From contig JANYIQ010000051.1 of assembly GCA_025362575.1 (NCBI GenBank), positions 1-46,555 on the forward strand: 46,555 nt of DNA, written 5' to 3'. How positions within the stretch are numbered: position 1 is the first letter of the stretch; each line of letters starts with the position of its first letter. Made by a program: the position numbers and the translations under genes. This stretch comes from Bacteroidia bacterium (lineage in GTDB: Bacteria > Bacteroidota > Bacteroidia > B-17B0 > Aurantibacillaceae). Positions 25,872 through 34,606 of the stretch are shown piece after piece. The notes under the pieces were generated by a model. It was not told where the DNA came from. It did no database searches and saw nothing but the letters and a program-made list of their open reading frames with translations.

Positions 25872-28301
25872 ATGGAATTAGAACATTACAATTCATTTAA
25901 AGAAGAGGAAACAGCCATTGAAATAAAAAGTACATTATTGCAGTATGTGTATTACTGGAAATGGTTTCTTATTAGTGTGCTTTTTACATTGACGCTAGCG
26001 TTTGTATATCAGCGCTTTCAGCCCCCTATGTACGAAGTCAATGCCAGCATCTTAATTAAGGATGATAAAAAAGGTGGAAGTATTGCCGATGAATTGTCGG
26101 CTTTTGAGGATCTTGGAATTTTCAAAAACAAGGGTAATATCGATAATGAAATTGAAATCTTAAAGTCTAGAACGCTTATGGTGCGGGTGGTAAACGAACT
26201 CAAGGTTAATATTACTTATTATTCAAAAGGTCGGCCAATCGAGCACGAACGCTATTTTGATACGCCAATATTAGCTAATTATATTGTAAAAGACTCAACA
26301 AAAGCAAAAATAGAAGGTAACTGGGTATTGATTTCTGAAAGCGCAAAGAAATTTAATTTTTACAATGAAGATGGTGAGTTGTTAGGCAATTATAATTTCG
26401 GGGATGCTATTGACACAAAGTTTGGTAAAATTATATTCACTACCACAAAATATTTCAGTGAGTTTTATATTCAAAGTAAATTCAGGGTTATTATTTCACC
26501 AGTGGACGAAGTAGTGGATGCGTACATTCGGGAAATAAAGATTAATCCCGTGAATAAAAATGCGAATGCTATTACAATTGGTTTGCGCGATGTGTTGCCT
26601 GACAAAGCCGCAGCTATAGTAAATAATTTAATAAAACAGCATAATTTGGATGCCATTGCTGATAAAAATGAAGTGAGTCAGAATACATATGATTTTATTA
26701 CTGAACGTATAAAATTCATTACTGAAGAACTGAGTGTGGTCGAAAACGAAGCCGAAGAATTTAAAAGCAAAAACAAATTAGTAGATGTTAAAACGGATGC
26801 AGAATTGTTTTTAAAAACAGGCAGCGAAAGTGAAATGGGTTTAATGGAAGCCTACACCCAAACAAGAATTGCTGAATTTATGTATGATTATTTAAACGCA
26901 CATACTATTGCTACTGATTTAATTCCGGCAAATCTTGGCCTAAATGATTTGTCTTTGGCTGGTCAGATAAACGAATACAATAAATTAGTGGTAGAGCGGA
27001 ACCGGTTGTTGAAACATTCAGGGGAAAAAAACCCCGTCGTGGAGAACATAGAGAACCAGCTAAACAGTCTTAGAGCATCCATTAAAGAGAGCCTTAATAA
27101 CTTGAAGGCGGCAAATGCTATTAAGGTGAAAGAGTTGACTAAAAAGGAAAGCGAGATTAATTCTAAAATTGGCACCGTGCCTAGATTTGAACGCGTATAT
27201 CGTAACATTCAGCGTCAACAGCAAATTAAAGAGGCATTATATTTATACTTATTGCAAAAAAGAGAAGAAACAAGTATTGCCCTGGCAGTGACAGTAGCCA
27301 ATGCTAAAATAATTGACAGCGCGTACAGTGATGGGGAGCCCGTTGCTCCAAAAAAGCCAATTATTTATCTGGTATTTTTTGTTATAGGATTGATTTTACC
27401 AATAATTGGAATTTATATTTTTAACTTGATGGATACTAAGGTGCATAGCAAAAAAGATACGGATACATTAAAGATCCCATTCATTGGGGACATCCCACTT
27501 TCTGAATCTGGAAGTAAATTAGTGGTGATAGAGAAAGATAAGACCATAATTGCAGAAGCCTTCAGGTTACTACGCACCAATATTGATTTCGTAATCGGTC
27601 AAAAAACAAATAAAATAATATATGTAACTTCCACTATTGGCAAAGAAGGAAAAACATTCATTGCCATTAACCTAGCTTCATCAATTGCACTTACCGGTAA
27701 AAAAGTTTTGTTGGTCGGCATGGACCTTCGTGCGCCCAAGATCATGAAATACATAGATCTACCTGAAAAGGAAGGGGTTTCCAATTATTTATCAGGGCAC
27801 AGTCAAACATTAAGTACTTTAATCTTTACCTCTTCATTTATTGATAAACTCGATATTTTGCCATCTGGGTCTATTCCACCCAATCCTGCGGAGTTATTAA
27901 TGCAGCCTAAGTTGAAGGAGATGTTTGAGGAATTGAAAATGAAATACGATTATATTATTGTGGATACGGCTCCAGTTGGTCTGGTAACAGATACTTTATT
28001 GTTAAGCGAATACGCAGATGCTACCTTATTTGTAGTGAGGGCAGATTACTTAGATAAGCGCTTATTGAATATTGTAGAAAATTTATATAATGAAAAGCGC
28101 TTACCAAAACTTTCCATTGTCATAAATAGTCCGAATCACAAAAAGGGATACAGTTATGGCTATGGCTCAGGTTATGGTTATGGTTATGGTTATGGTTATG
28201 GCTATGGGGCCTACGGTATGGATACATACGGTAGCGAGGATAAGAAAAAGAAGAAGCCATTTTGGAAGAGGATGTTTGGAGGAGGAATGAAGAAGAGCTA
28301 A
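25872..28301 (+). CDS. Polysaccharide co-polymerase with tyrosine autokinase domain (Wzc-like)
   Basis: An 809-aa inner-membrane protein. Helix 1 (about 32-50) opens the Wzz domain, a long coiled-coil periplasmic part follows (about 240-480, with LNSLRASIKESLNNLKAANAIKVKELTKKESEI), then helix 2 near residue 500. The BY-kinase domain has Walker A TSTIGKEGKTFIAINLASS (near 585), A' LVGMDLRAPK and Walker B YIIVDTAP (near 695). The tail is a Tyr-Gly cluster (residues about 757-780) followed by Lys-rich residues. Wzc controls chain length and export through cycles of Tyr phosphorylation; the Tyr-rich tail is the expected substrate. It starts two bases after wza's stop and ends the locus. Confidence 0.94.
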   Translation: MELEHYNSFKEEETAIEIKSTLLQYVYYWKWFLISVLFTLTLAFVYQRFQPPMYEVNASILIKDDKKGGSIADELSAFEDLGIFKNKGNIDNEIEILKSRTLMVRVVNELKVNITYYSKGRPIEHERYFDTPILANYIVKDSTKAKIEGNWVLISESAKKFNFYNEDGELLGNYNFGDAIDTKFGKIIFTTTKYFSEFYIQSKFRVIISPVDEVVDAYIREIKINPVNKNANAITIGLRDVLPDKAAAIVNNLIKQHNLDAIADKNEVSQNTYDFITERIKFITEELSVVENEAEEFKSKNKLVDVKTDAELFLKTGSESEMGLMEAYTQTRIAEFMYDYLNAHTIATDLIPANLGLNDLSLAGQINEYNKLVVERNRLLKHSGEKNPVVENIENQLNSLRASIKESLNNLKAANAIKVKELTKKESEINSKIGTVPRFERVYRNIQRQQQIKEALYLYLLQKREETSIALAVTVANAKIIDSAYSDGEPVAPKKPIIYLVFFVIGLILPIIGIYIFNLMDTKVHSKKDTDTLKIPFIGDIPLSESGSKLVVIEKDKTIIAEAFRLLRTNIDFVIGQKTNKIIYVTSTIGKEGKTFIAINLASSIALTGKKVLLVGMDLRAPKIMKYIDLPEKEGVSNYLSGHSQTLSTLIFTSSFIDKLDILPSGSIPPNPAELLMQPKLKEMFEELKMKYDYIIVDTAPVGLVTDTLLLSEYADATLFVVRADYLDKRLLNIVENLYNEKRLPKLSIVINSPNHKKGYSYGYGSGYGYGYGYGYGYGAYGMDTYGSEDKKKKKPFWKRMFGGGMKKS
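28170..28199 (+). repeat. (GGTTAT)x5 tandem repeat in the Wzc tail
   Basis: Five perfect hexamers GGTTAT encode Gly-Tyr repeats in the phospho-tyrosine tail and are flanked by GGCTAT variants. Slippage would change the number of tyrosines without shifting the frame, since the unit is six bases. Confidence 0.9.
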
Positions 28302-28580
28302 AGCACGCTTCATTGTTGAGCCAAGAAGCAGGCACGTTTAATTAAAAGCTGTTCGGAAGAATGGATTTTTTTGTAAAGGGAAAGATTGCAGATCAGCAGA
28401 TTCAAAGGTGTTTTGTGGGCTAGTTTGCTTTATTTCAGAGCAATCTAAATTTTTTTAGATTGAATCATGATAATATAAAACGCACACCTACTCATTTATA
28501 TGGCTATTTCACTCAATCAGTGATCGAAGACATTGTAGTTCTAAATGAATTTAGCTATCTTTAGTGGCAAATTAAATGGC
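28302..28580. other. Gap after the polysaccharide locus
   Basis: No gene seen. A 26-base stretch at 28347-28372 (CTGTTCGGAAGAATGG then an A and T-run) recurs at 31701-31726 with two changes, after the next transcription unit. It may be a 3'-end element, but no strong stem is visible. Confidence 0.4.
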
Positions 28581-28976
28581 ATGAAAAGGTTATTTATACT
28601 TTTTGTTTTTATTGGCTTTTTTTCTAAAGCTCAGTCTGTTACAAAAGTGGCGAATGCCTCTTTTGATAGCTTAGAAGTATTTCTCTCCATTCAGCATCAT
28701 GATGCTGATATTTATACTACTGTAAAAAATTCCATGCAATCATTATCTGGTCTAAACTATTTTACTTATTGCGATAATCATTCTGTATTCCTTGTGTACA
28801 TTGATAAAAACACTTTCGCTACGAAAAACATTTTCTTGGAGAAACTTCAAAAACTGAACCCTATGTATGCCGATCGATTTCTCTTGATGGGTGGCGGCTT
28901 TAAAGATCTGGTGAATTTTTGTGAACCTTCCGATGCTAATGACGACAAGAATTTGAAGAACAGTTTTATTAAGTAG
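28581..28976 (+). CDS. Small secreted hypothetical protein
   Basis: About 131 residues from ATG 28581. MKRLFILFVFIGFFSKAQS is a clear signal peptide. The mature part has no domain I recognise; it contains SLEVFLSIQHHDADIYTTVKNSM and two Cys (YFTYC and LVNFCEPSD). The ATG at 28581 is preferred over 28545 because it starts the signal peptide. Its stop lies one base before the next gene, so the two are probably co-transcribed and may act together outside the cytoplasm. Function unknown. Confidence 0.7.
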   Translation: MKRLFILFVFIGFFSKAQSVTKVANASFDSLEVFLSIQHHDADIYTTVKNSMQSLSGLNYFTYCDNHSVFLVYIDKNTFATKNIFLEKLQKLNPMYADRFLLMGGGFKDLVNFCEPSDANDDKNLKNSFIK

Positions 28977-28977
28977 C

Positions 28978-31605
28978 ATGAAAAAGTTTATATTATATTT
29001 TTTAGTTTTTATACTTTGCTCTAAATTAAGTGCCCAAATAGGCTATACCTTTGCGGGTGTGGCCGGGGCTTTTACACCCAATGCGGCCCCTACCGTATTG
29101 CATGCTGCCAGTGTGGATGATGCCACCTCGGCCTCAACAGCAATTGGTTTTACTTTTCAATATGGTTGCATTAATTATACTACTTTTCAAGTCAGCACTA
29201 ATGGTGTGATGTTCTTGGGAACAGCCGCCGCCGGTACTAATTTAACTAATAACTTAACAGCCAGCGCTGATAGGCCTGCGATTGCCCCTTTATGGGACGA
29301 TCTTAAGACCAGCACCACCGGTAATGTGAATTATAAATTAACGGGTATTACCCCCAATCGTATTTTAACGGTTGAATGGTTAAATATGTTATGGAGTTTT
29401 TCGGGTGCCGCCGCGGCAGTTTCTTTTCAAGCTATATTGTACGAAACTTCAAACCGTATCGACTTTGTTTATCGTCAGGATCCGGGGGCTATAGTAATAA
29501 ATGGTGCTTCTATTGGCTTGGGTGGCCAGGCCAGTGGCGATTTTTATTCATTGAATGGTACCGGCGCTGCACCTGCCGCCTCAAAATTGGTAGAAACAAC
29601 CAGTTTATCCACTAAGCCTGCCACCGGCCAAATTTACCGTTGGGATCCTATTTTATGTGCAGGTGTTCCTGTGCCGGGTGCTGCGGTGGCAACGCCAAGC
29701 TACGCTTGTGCAGCCTATAATACAACTTTAACATTATCCGGTGCCACACCGGCTTGTGGATTAACTTATCAATGGCAATCGGCGCCTGCCTTGGCTGGGC
29801 CATGGACAAATATTGGAGGAGCAACCACCAGTACGGCAGCAGTTGCGGTTGCAGCAACTACGTTTTATCGCTGTATATTACTTTGTGGAGCTTCATCTGC
29901 AACCAGCACTCCGGCAACAGCCACTATAGCTGCCGTGGCCGGTGGCTGTGGAATTTGTGGAGGTGTTAACAGTATTACATTGCCGTATTCTGTAACCGGT
30001 ACAACGACCTGCGGTGCAGGTAATGATATAACCGCTGCTAATGTGGTGCCTTGTGGTAGTGGATTATATTTTGGAGGGGAAGATGTTGTTTATTCTTTTA
30101 CTCCGGCAACAACTGGACAAGTTTCGATTACATTTTCAACCAGTGGCACCAATGCAAGTGTTACTTATTGGACTGGATGCCCGCTCACGGGTGCTTGCAA
30201 ATGGCAACAAGCTGGAATGGGTTCATTTGGGGGGGCGTATAGTTGGTGTATTAATGTAACTGCCGGCGTGGCTGTTTATGTAGTAATTGATTCATGGCCA
30301 GCGCCTACTTGTCTTGGCTATGATCTATCTATTTCAGGTGTAGTTACCAATACAGTTGGTTGCGCTTTATCTACCTATGTAGCATCTCCAACAGCATATA
30401 GTTTTGATGTGTTTGCAGGCACAACCTGTCCGAGTACTGATGATGTTTTGTACAGTGCTATTGCTTTAACAGGTTTCCCTTTCTGTTATACCGGGGCAAC
30501 CTATTGGGGCGGTTATATCGCTTCCAACGGGGCTTTTGTGTTCCCAGCCGTACCTTGTTTTCCTAATATTCAAACCAATCAGTATGCGGCACCAGGCATA
30601 CCAACAGGCTGGTCAATCACGGCAGCAGCTCCCGTAAATAATACTTCCATTCCCCGCAACGCTATCTTGGCTCCTTGGCATGATATTGACCCCAGTTTAG
30701 GAGGCGTAATTCGTTACGGTACTTTAGGTGTAGCGCCAAATCGCCGTTTTGTAGTGTCTTTCGAAAACATTCCTATGTTCTCTTGTGGTGTTGGCGGTGG
30801 GGCTGCCCAATTTTTCAGCGGGCAGATCAAATTATTTGAAACCACCAATAATATTGAGATACACGTAAAGAATAAGCAATTATGTACCACCTGGAATGGG
30901 GGTAATGCAGTGATGGGTTTGCATAGTTATAATGCCCTTACGTATATACCCCCTGTAAATATGGTGGCGCACAACTTCCCAACCCAATGGACCATGACCA
31001 ATACAGCTTATAGATTTTCTTCGTTATGTGCCGCCACTACTTGTGCGGTTTTGCCTGTACACTTTAAGAGTTTTTATGGTGAGCGCAGCAATGCTGTAAA
31101 TCATTTGTATTGGGAAACTTCGGAAGAAGATAATATCAAATCCTTCAGTATAGAACGTTCTATTGATGCTCAAAACTTTACTGAGATCGGTAAAGTAGCT
31201 TCTAATAACAAACCTTCAAAGCATCAGTTCGATGATAAAACTGCCATGCCCGGCACACTGTATTATTACCGTGTAGCCTCAATCGAAAACTTCGGTGCAG
31301 TTAATTATACTGAATTGGCATTGATAGGCGCCAACGAAGGCGAGATTGCGGTATCAGGCATTTTCCCTAATCCCGTAAAAGGTGATTTTACTTTGAGTGT
31401 TGATTCAAAGATAGTAACCACCATTACTGTAAACATTTATGATGCTATTGGTAAATTAGTGAAAACCTATATACAGGATGTTGGTACAGGCGTTTCGCAA
31501 TTAAATTTATATTGCGGCGAATTACCGGCCGGCATTTATGTTTTAGAAACTACTAATACCGGTAAGGAAGTGGTGGCAAAACAGAAGATGATAAAGATTG
31601 ATTAG
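28978..31605 (+). CDS. T9SS cargo protein with NIDO-like repeats and type A sorting domain
   Basis: An 875-aa secreted protein. After a signal peptide (LSAQ cleavage, about residue 20) come two related beta-rich modules: residues about 21-225, starting YTFAGVAGAFTPN and ending GQIYRWDP, and about 460-690, ending NTAYRFSSLC. Both have the pattern of NIDO-like cargo domains (STNGVMFLG, APLWDDL; SNGAFVFP, APWHDIDPS). An Ig-like or pre-peptidase-C-like segment lies between. Residues about 700-780 look like a fibronectin-type fold (HFKSFYGERSNAVNHLYWETSEEDNIKSFSIERS). The last ~80 residues are the T9SS type A sorting domain: GIFPNPVKGDFTL, VNIYDAIGKLV, LPAGIYVLET and a Lys-rich end. Its base composition is richer in G+C than the polysaccharide genes. 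It is likely a cell-surface or adhesive protein. Confidence 0.9.
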   Translation: MKKFILYFLVFILCSKLSAQIGYTFAGVAGAFTPNAAPTVLHAASVDDATSASTAIGFTFQYGCINYTTFQVSTNGVMFLGTAAAGTNLTNNLTASADRPAIAPLWDDLKTSTTGNVNYKLTGITPNRILTVEWLNMLWSFSGAAAAVSFQAILYETSNRIDFVYRQDPGAIVINGASIGLGGQASGDFYSLNGTGAAPAASKLVETTSLSTKPATGQIYRWDPILCAGVPVPGAAVATPSYACAAYNTTLTLSGATPACGLTYQWQSAPALAGPWTNIGGATTSTAAVAVAATTFYRCILLCGASSATSTPATATIAAVAGGCGICGGVNSITLPYSVTGTTTCGAGNDITAANVVPCGSGLYFGGEDVVYSFTPATTGQVSITFSTSGTNASVTYWTGCPLTGACKWQQAGMGSFGGAYSWCINVTAGVAVYVVIDSWPAPTCLGYDLSISGVVTNTVGCALSTYVASPTAYSFDVFAGTTCPSTDDVLYSAIALTGFPFCYTGATYWGGYIASNGAFVFPAVPCFPNIQTNQYAAPGIPTGWSITAAAPVNNTSIPRNAILAPWHDIDPSLGGVIRYGTLGVAPNRRFVVSFENIPMFSCGVGGGAAQFFSGQIKLFETTNNIEIHVKNKQLCTTWNGGNAVMGLHSYNALTYIPPVNMVAHNFPTQWTMTNTAYRFSSLCAATTCAVLPVHFKSFYGERSNAVNHLYWETSEEDNIKSFSIERSIDAQNFTEIGKVASNNKPSKHQFDDKTAMPGTLYYYRVASIENFGAVNYTELALIGANEGEIAVSGIFPNPVKGDFTLSVDSKIVTTITVNIYDAIGKLVKTYIQDVGTGVSQLNLYCGELPAGIYVLETTNTGKEVVAKQKMIKID

Positions 31606-32044
31606 GTTTATAAGTTATGAGTGATAAACGATAAGTAAGACAAATAATATTTTATATATAGATTAAAAAAGCCCACCTGCGCTGAAGCTACGGTGGGTAA
31701 ACTGTTCGAAAGAATGGCTTTTTTTGTTTTGTATATTCTCACTCGACCATATTATACCACTGTAATGCCTTTGTCATCCTTTCCAATGTCATTTTTCTCC
31801 TCCCTTCCAATATAGCCTTAGTCTTTCGCCTCCAGCCAGGCAATAATTACCGCCAGCTTTTACCTTCTTTAGTATTAGCATAAGGCATCAGCTGTTTTTT
31901 TCCTCTTTGGTATGTTATAAAAACGCAGCTTTAGTTTGAGAATCCTGCTTTGGGGACCATTTTTATTAGGAAAAGGAGATGTTTTTTACATCTAAACGTT
32001 AATTTCGCCCTGTTTTTAGCTAAAACTATAAAAGATAGAAAACT
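31606..32044. other. Non-coding gap with a hairpin and possible promoter motif
   Basis: No gene seen. A hairpin GCCCACC/GGTGGGT lies at 31671-31698, directly preceded by six A, so it reads as stem plus T-run on the minus strand. The 26-base element shared with 28347 is at 31701-31726. GGGGAC at 31952-31957 resembles the palindromes ahead of the two HTH genes. The stretch between is T- and C-rich, and AAGGAGA at 31972-31978 is too far from the next ATG to be its ribosome site. Confidence 0.4.
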
Positions 32045-32899
32045 ATGAAAAAGTCATTTATTAAAACAAGCTCATTTAAAGAACATTTGGTAAAACGATC
32101 AGACAGTCCGGATCTTCATCGATTTGATATAGTGGCTTTGCCCGGCGAAGCAGCAGATTTTAGATCTAAAGCTAAATTTTCAATGTCGCAGTATTGCAAT
32201 ACCTTGCTGCAGAAGCTTTTTGATCTCGAAAAATTTCTTGTAAAAGCATTTGTCAAATATCATTGCACTCAAGTTAATGAGCCCTTGATCTGGTTAAATA
32301 GCCTCGAAGAACTTATTATTCTTAATCTTGATTTCGAATTATCCGAAAAACAGCATGTTAATGCACAGGAAGCACTTAAGATCATTGTTGAATTACAGGA
32401 ACAGTTCAGTCGCTCTCAGCATAGGCCCTATAGTCGGCAAAATTTAAATGCCTTTAAAACCATCGAAGAAAAAGTGGCTTACCTGTTAAAACTAAAAGAC
32501 AGTCAAAAAACTCTGGAAATTGATCTTTCAAACGAATTAAGCTTTAATGATAAAATAGAAAGAGAGTTAGTGTTTTTAAAAAGCATATTGGCGATCGCAT
32601 TAAAAAATAAAAATGACTTTAATAAAAACACCGGCAATGTGCCGGCGAAACAATACCAATTTAAATTGAACATAAACACCAATAGATTTGTGAATGTGTT
32701 TTATGAGATGATGTACGAAAAAGAGATCGATGGTAAACCTTTTCTTGAAGCTAAAGCCTCTGAACTTGCAGAATTTATCACTTATAATTTCATTGATAAA
32801 AACGGCAAAACAATACCCGTAAATACTGTAAAAACAATTTTGAAACCTTCCCGCATCGAAAAACGCCCCAAAGGCTTTTCAGACTTTTTTCTGAATTAA
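32045..32899 (+). CDS. Hypothetical protein with RteC-like C-terminus
   Basis: A 284-aa cytoplasmic protein without membrane segments. The N-terminal 190 residues are mostly helical and charged (SMSQYCNTLLQKLFDLEKFLVKAFVKYHC). The last ~75 residues (FKLNINTNRFVNVFYEMMYEKEIDGKPF, then ELAEFITYNFIDKNGKTIPVNTVKTILKPSR) look like the winged-helix-like end of RteC and related proteins found in Bacteroidota conjugative transposons. That match is by eye and moderate. GGGGAC lies about 88 bases upstream. Together with the HTH genes nearby it suggests a remnant or relative of mobile-element regulation, but no transfer genes are seen. Confidence 0.6.
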   Translation: MKKSFIKTSSFKEHLVKRSDSPDLHRFDIVALPGEAADFRSKAKFSMSQYCNTLLQKLFDLEKFLVKAFVKYHCTQVNEPLIWLNSLEELIILNLDFELSEKQHVNAQEALKIIVELQEQFSRSQHRPYSRQNLNAFKTIEEKVAYLLKLKDSQKTLEIDLSNELSFNDKIERELVFLKSILAIALKNKNDFNKNTGNVPAKQYQFKLNINTNRFVNVFYEMMYEKEIDGKPFLEAKASELAEFITYNFIDKNGKTIPVNTVKTILKPSRIEKRPKGFSDFFLN

Positions 32900-33334
32900 T
32901 TTTTCCTTTCCCATTTTCCCCTTCCAACCTTCCAACCTTCCAACCTTCAATCTGCAATCTTCACTTTTCCCTTTTCATTTTTCACTTCTCCCTTTTTCCC
33001 TTTCCAACTTTCAACTTTAAACCTTCAATCTGTAATCTGCCAATCTTCAATCTGTAATCTGCCAATCTGTAATCTGCCAATCTTCACTCTTCACTCTTCC
33101 CTTCTCCCTTTCCAACCTTCAACTTTAAACTTTCCAAATTAAACTTTAAACCTTCAATCTGTAATCTGCCAATCTGTAATCTGCCAATCTTCACTCTTCA
33201 CTCTTCCCTTCTCCCTTTCCAACCTTCAATCTGTAATCTGCCAATCTTCAATCTGTAATCTGCCAATCTGTAATCTGCCAATCTGTAATCTGCCAATCTT
33301 CAATCTGCCAATTTGCAATCTTCAATCCAAAACA
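32900..33334. repeat. Tandem oligomer repeats (CAATCTGTAATCTGC, CTTCCAAC types)
   Basis: The 435 bases are built from short words: 'ccaatctgtaatctg' (15 bp, many copies, some as exact tandems), 'ccttccaa', 'ttcactcttccc' and 'ttcaactttaaac'. Longer blocks such as 'cactcttcactcttcccttc' recur at about 33084 and 33191, so the array has grown by duplication of segments. It carries almost no G except in 'ctg', giving a strong pyrimidine skew. No gene is seen. Confidence 0.85.
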
Positions 33335-33346
33335 GTCCCCGGGGAC
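33335..33346. promoter_or_regulatory. Perfect palindrome GTCCCCGGGGAC before the first HTH gene
   Basis: A 12-bp perfect palindrome ending 53 bases before the ATG of the HTH gene at 33399. A near-palindrome of similar sequence lies at the same distance before the paralogous HTH gene (36562-36574), and a half-site before the gene at 32045. This suggests an operator shared by the HTH family, possibly for self-regulation. Confidence 0.5.
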
Positions 33347-33398
33347 CAATCCTCTTTATACTTCTTTGCAAATTTGCGTTCAATAAAAACAAAAAACT

Positions 33399-33692
33399 AT
33401 GGAAGTAATTGTAATTGAACGAAAACAATTTGATGAATTGCTCATCAAATTAAATGAACTCTGCAGGCATATAAATTTTGAGCAGCCGACATCCGAACGC
33501 TTTATTGATAACTATGATTTTTTAAAACTGATGAAAGTTTCCAAGCGCACCGCACAGACTTGGCGCCAGCAAGGCCTTATTTCCTATTCGGCAATTGGTT
33601 CTAAAGTCTATTATAAAATTTCGGATGTCGATGCCCTATTAAAAAAATCTTATGTCAAAGGTTTCATAACGAAGGCAGAATATCAGGAATGA
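33399..33692 (+). CDS. Helix-turn-helix DNA-binding protein (HTH_17/excisionase-like), paralog 1
   Basis: A 97-aa protein. The N-terminal ~40 residues form a helical segment (MEVIVIERKQFDELLIKLNELC). The helix-turn-helix follows at about 47-80: YDFLKLMKVSKRTAQTWRQQGLISYSAIGSKVYYKISDVDALLKK, the MerR/HTH_17 pattern (KRTxxxWRxxGLIxYxxIGxKVYYxxxDV). Proteins like this are abundant in Bacteroidota conjugative transposons next to RteC- or excisionase-type genes. It shares about half its residues with the protein at 36623. The gene stands alone, with the GTCCCCGGGGAC palindrome upstream and an E repeat downstream. Confidence 0.85.
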   Translation: MEVIVIERKQFDELLIKLNELCRHINFEQPTSERFIDNYDFLKLMKVSKRTAQTWRQQGLISYSAIGSKVYYKISDVDALLKKSYVKGFITKAEYQE

Positions 33693-33860
33693 AGCCCCCC
33701 TTTGCCTCCCGATAACTATTGGGACTGAAGTATGCCTCTTGAACAAAGCGTTTAAAATAGATTTCCCTAAGAATAGATTGCTTCGCTATCGCTCGCAATG
33801 ACGTGTTGCCGATGAAGCACACACAAAATCACATCCGTAATCTCTCAACTAGCATAATCA
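33693..33860. repeat. C- and B-type repeat pieces leading into E1
   Basis: Contains 'gcctcttgaacaaagcg', a B copy at about 33774-33803, and the 'gcacacacaaaatc...' module that precedes all E elements. No gene seen. Confidence 0.7.
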
Positions 33861-34080
33861 TTGTCGGAGGGTTGGCCAGACGCAGCGATAGTGGGATTAC
33901 CAGCGTTAAGAAGTTATGCAGTGCATAACTTTAGCGCCCGGCAATGGGCCTCTGGATTATTAGCGGCCCTGAGGCCGCCTCCAATTTTAACCGCGGTTTG
34001 CAGGGCTTGCGAAAGCGCTGCAAAATCGCCTTGCGTGGTCAAGAGCTTTTTGGTTACTTTTTGGCGATCCAAAAAGTGAC
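33861..34080. repeat. Structured repeat E, copy 1
   Basis: About 220 bases that fold on paper into a branched structure: a long arm with AAGTTATGCA/TGCATAACTT around one base (about 33910-33931), the stem GGA..GCGGCC/GGCCGC..TCC (about 33954-33982), GCAGCG/CGCTGC, and a terminal hairpin ACTTTTTGG-CGAT-CCAAAAAGT (about 34057-34078). Copies E2 and E3 differ at paired positions while keeping the pairs. It has no open frame with protein features and follows the HTH gene. Confidence 0.85.
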
Positions 34081-34097
34081 ATAGAAGAATAATAAAA

Positions 34098-34125
34098 GGC
34101 CGTTCTTTTTAGGAACGGCCTTTTT
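34098..34125. terminator. Strong bidirectional terminator
   Basis: Perfect 8-bp stem GGCCGTTC/GAACGGCC with a 7-base loop and T-runs on both strands (TTTTT after it on +, TTTTATT on -). It lies 19 bases after the stop of the minus-strand small gene at 34144, so it ends that operon. Confidence 0.9.
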
Positions 34126-34143
34126 AACTATCATTTCAGTTTA

Positions 34144-34326
34144 CTATTTCTTTTTTGTTAAGCGCTTTAAAAAAAGTGAAACAGAAAAACTGACTATGGC
34201 ACCCAGAGCGGCAAGGAGAATTGTTTTCAGTATGTCTGACGAATCAATGTTCATCACTACGGTTAATGCCGTGCCTGAAACAGTACCCATGATGGTTCCG
34301 CTGCCTATGTTATGATTACTGCTCAT
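34144..34326 (-). CDS. 60-aa membrane protein of the small-gene module
   Basis: MSSNHNIGSGTIMGTVSGTALTVVMNIDSSDILKTILLAALGAIVSFSVSLFLKRLTKKK: a Gly/Ser/Thr-rich first half with weak hydrophobicity, then one clear membrane helix (ILKTILLAALGAIVSFSVSLFL), then a basic tail. ATG 34326 is chosen because it lies four bases after the stop of the HU-like gene upstream, which implies coupling. Similar small proteins seem to occur near HU-like genes in other Bacteroidota (my recollection, unchecked). A holin- or pore-like role is possible but unproven. Confidence 0.7.
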   Translation of the reverse strand: MSSNHNIGSGTIMGTVSGTALTVVMNIDSSDILKTILLAALGAIVSFSVSLFLKRLTKKK

Positions 34327-34330
34327 AACA

Positions 34331-34606
34331 TTAGTCCTGATAGCAAGAGCAGGGGATCTCTTTCGAAAAGTAGTTAGCATCTACTTTTGGAATTCCGAAT
34401 GAACCATCGGCGTTTACAGTTGGTGTAACTGAAAAGCTGAAATGATCTTCGAAGCTTTTGTCGATAACTCTTCCGGCATCGGCTTTAGTTAATTTTGAAC
34501 CCGATGCAATGGCATCAATAAGTTCGTTTTTGTTCATGTTTAACTTTTTAATTTCTACATTGAACTCAATGGTTGTTGTAGAAGTGTTTTGAAATTCTCT
34601 TTCCAT
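34331..34606 (-). CDS. Truncated HU-like protein with a divergent Cys-containing tail
   Basis: The frame has a 23-residue N-terminal extension (MEREFQNTSTTTIEFNVEIK) and then NKNELIDAIASGSKLTKADAGRVIDKSFED, which is the helix-turn-helix-like N-terminal pair of HU/IHF proteins. Where HU continues into the dimer strands and DNA-binding arm (GFG, RxGRNPxTG), this protein has only FSVTPTVNADGSFGIPKVDANYFSKEIPCSCYQD. So the DNA-binding arm is missing. ATG 34537 (MNKNEL) would match the normal HU start; both starts have A-rich leaders. It lies four bases before the 60-aa membrane gene. Function unknown. Confidence 0.75.
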   Translation of the reverse strand: MEREFQNTSTTTIEFNVEIKKLNMNKNELIDAIASGSKLTKADAGRVIDKSFEDHFSFSVTPTVNADGSFGIPKVDANYFSKEIPCSCYQD

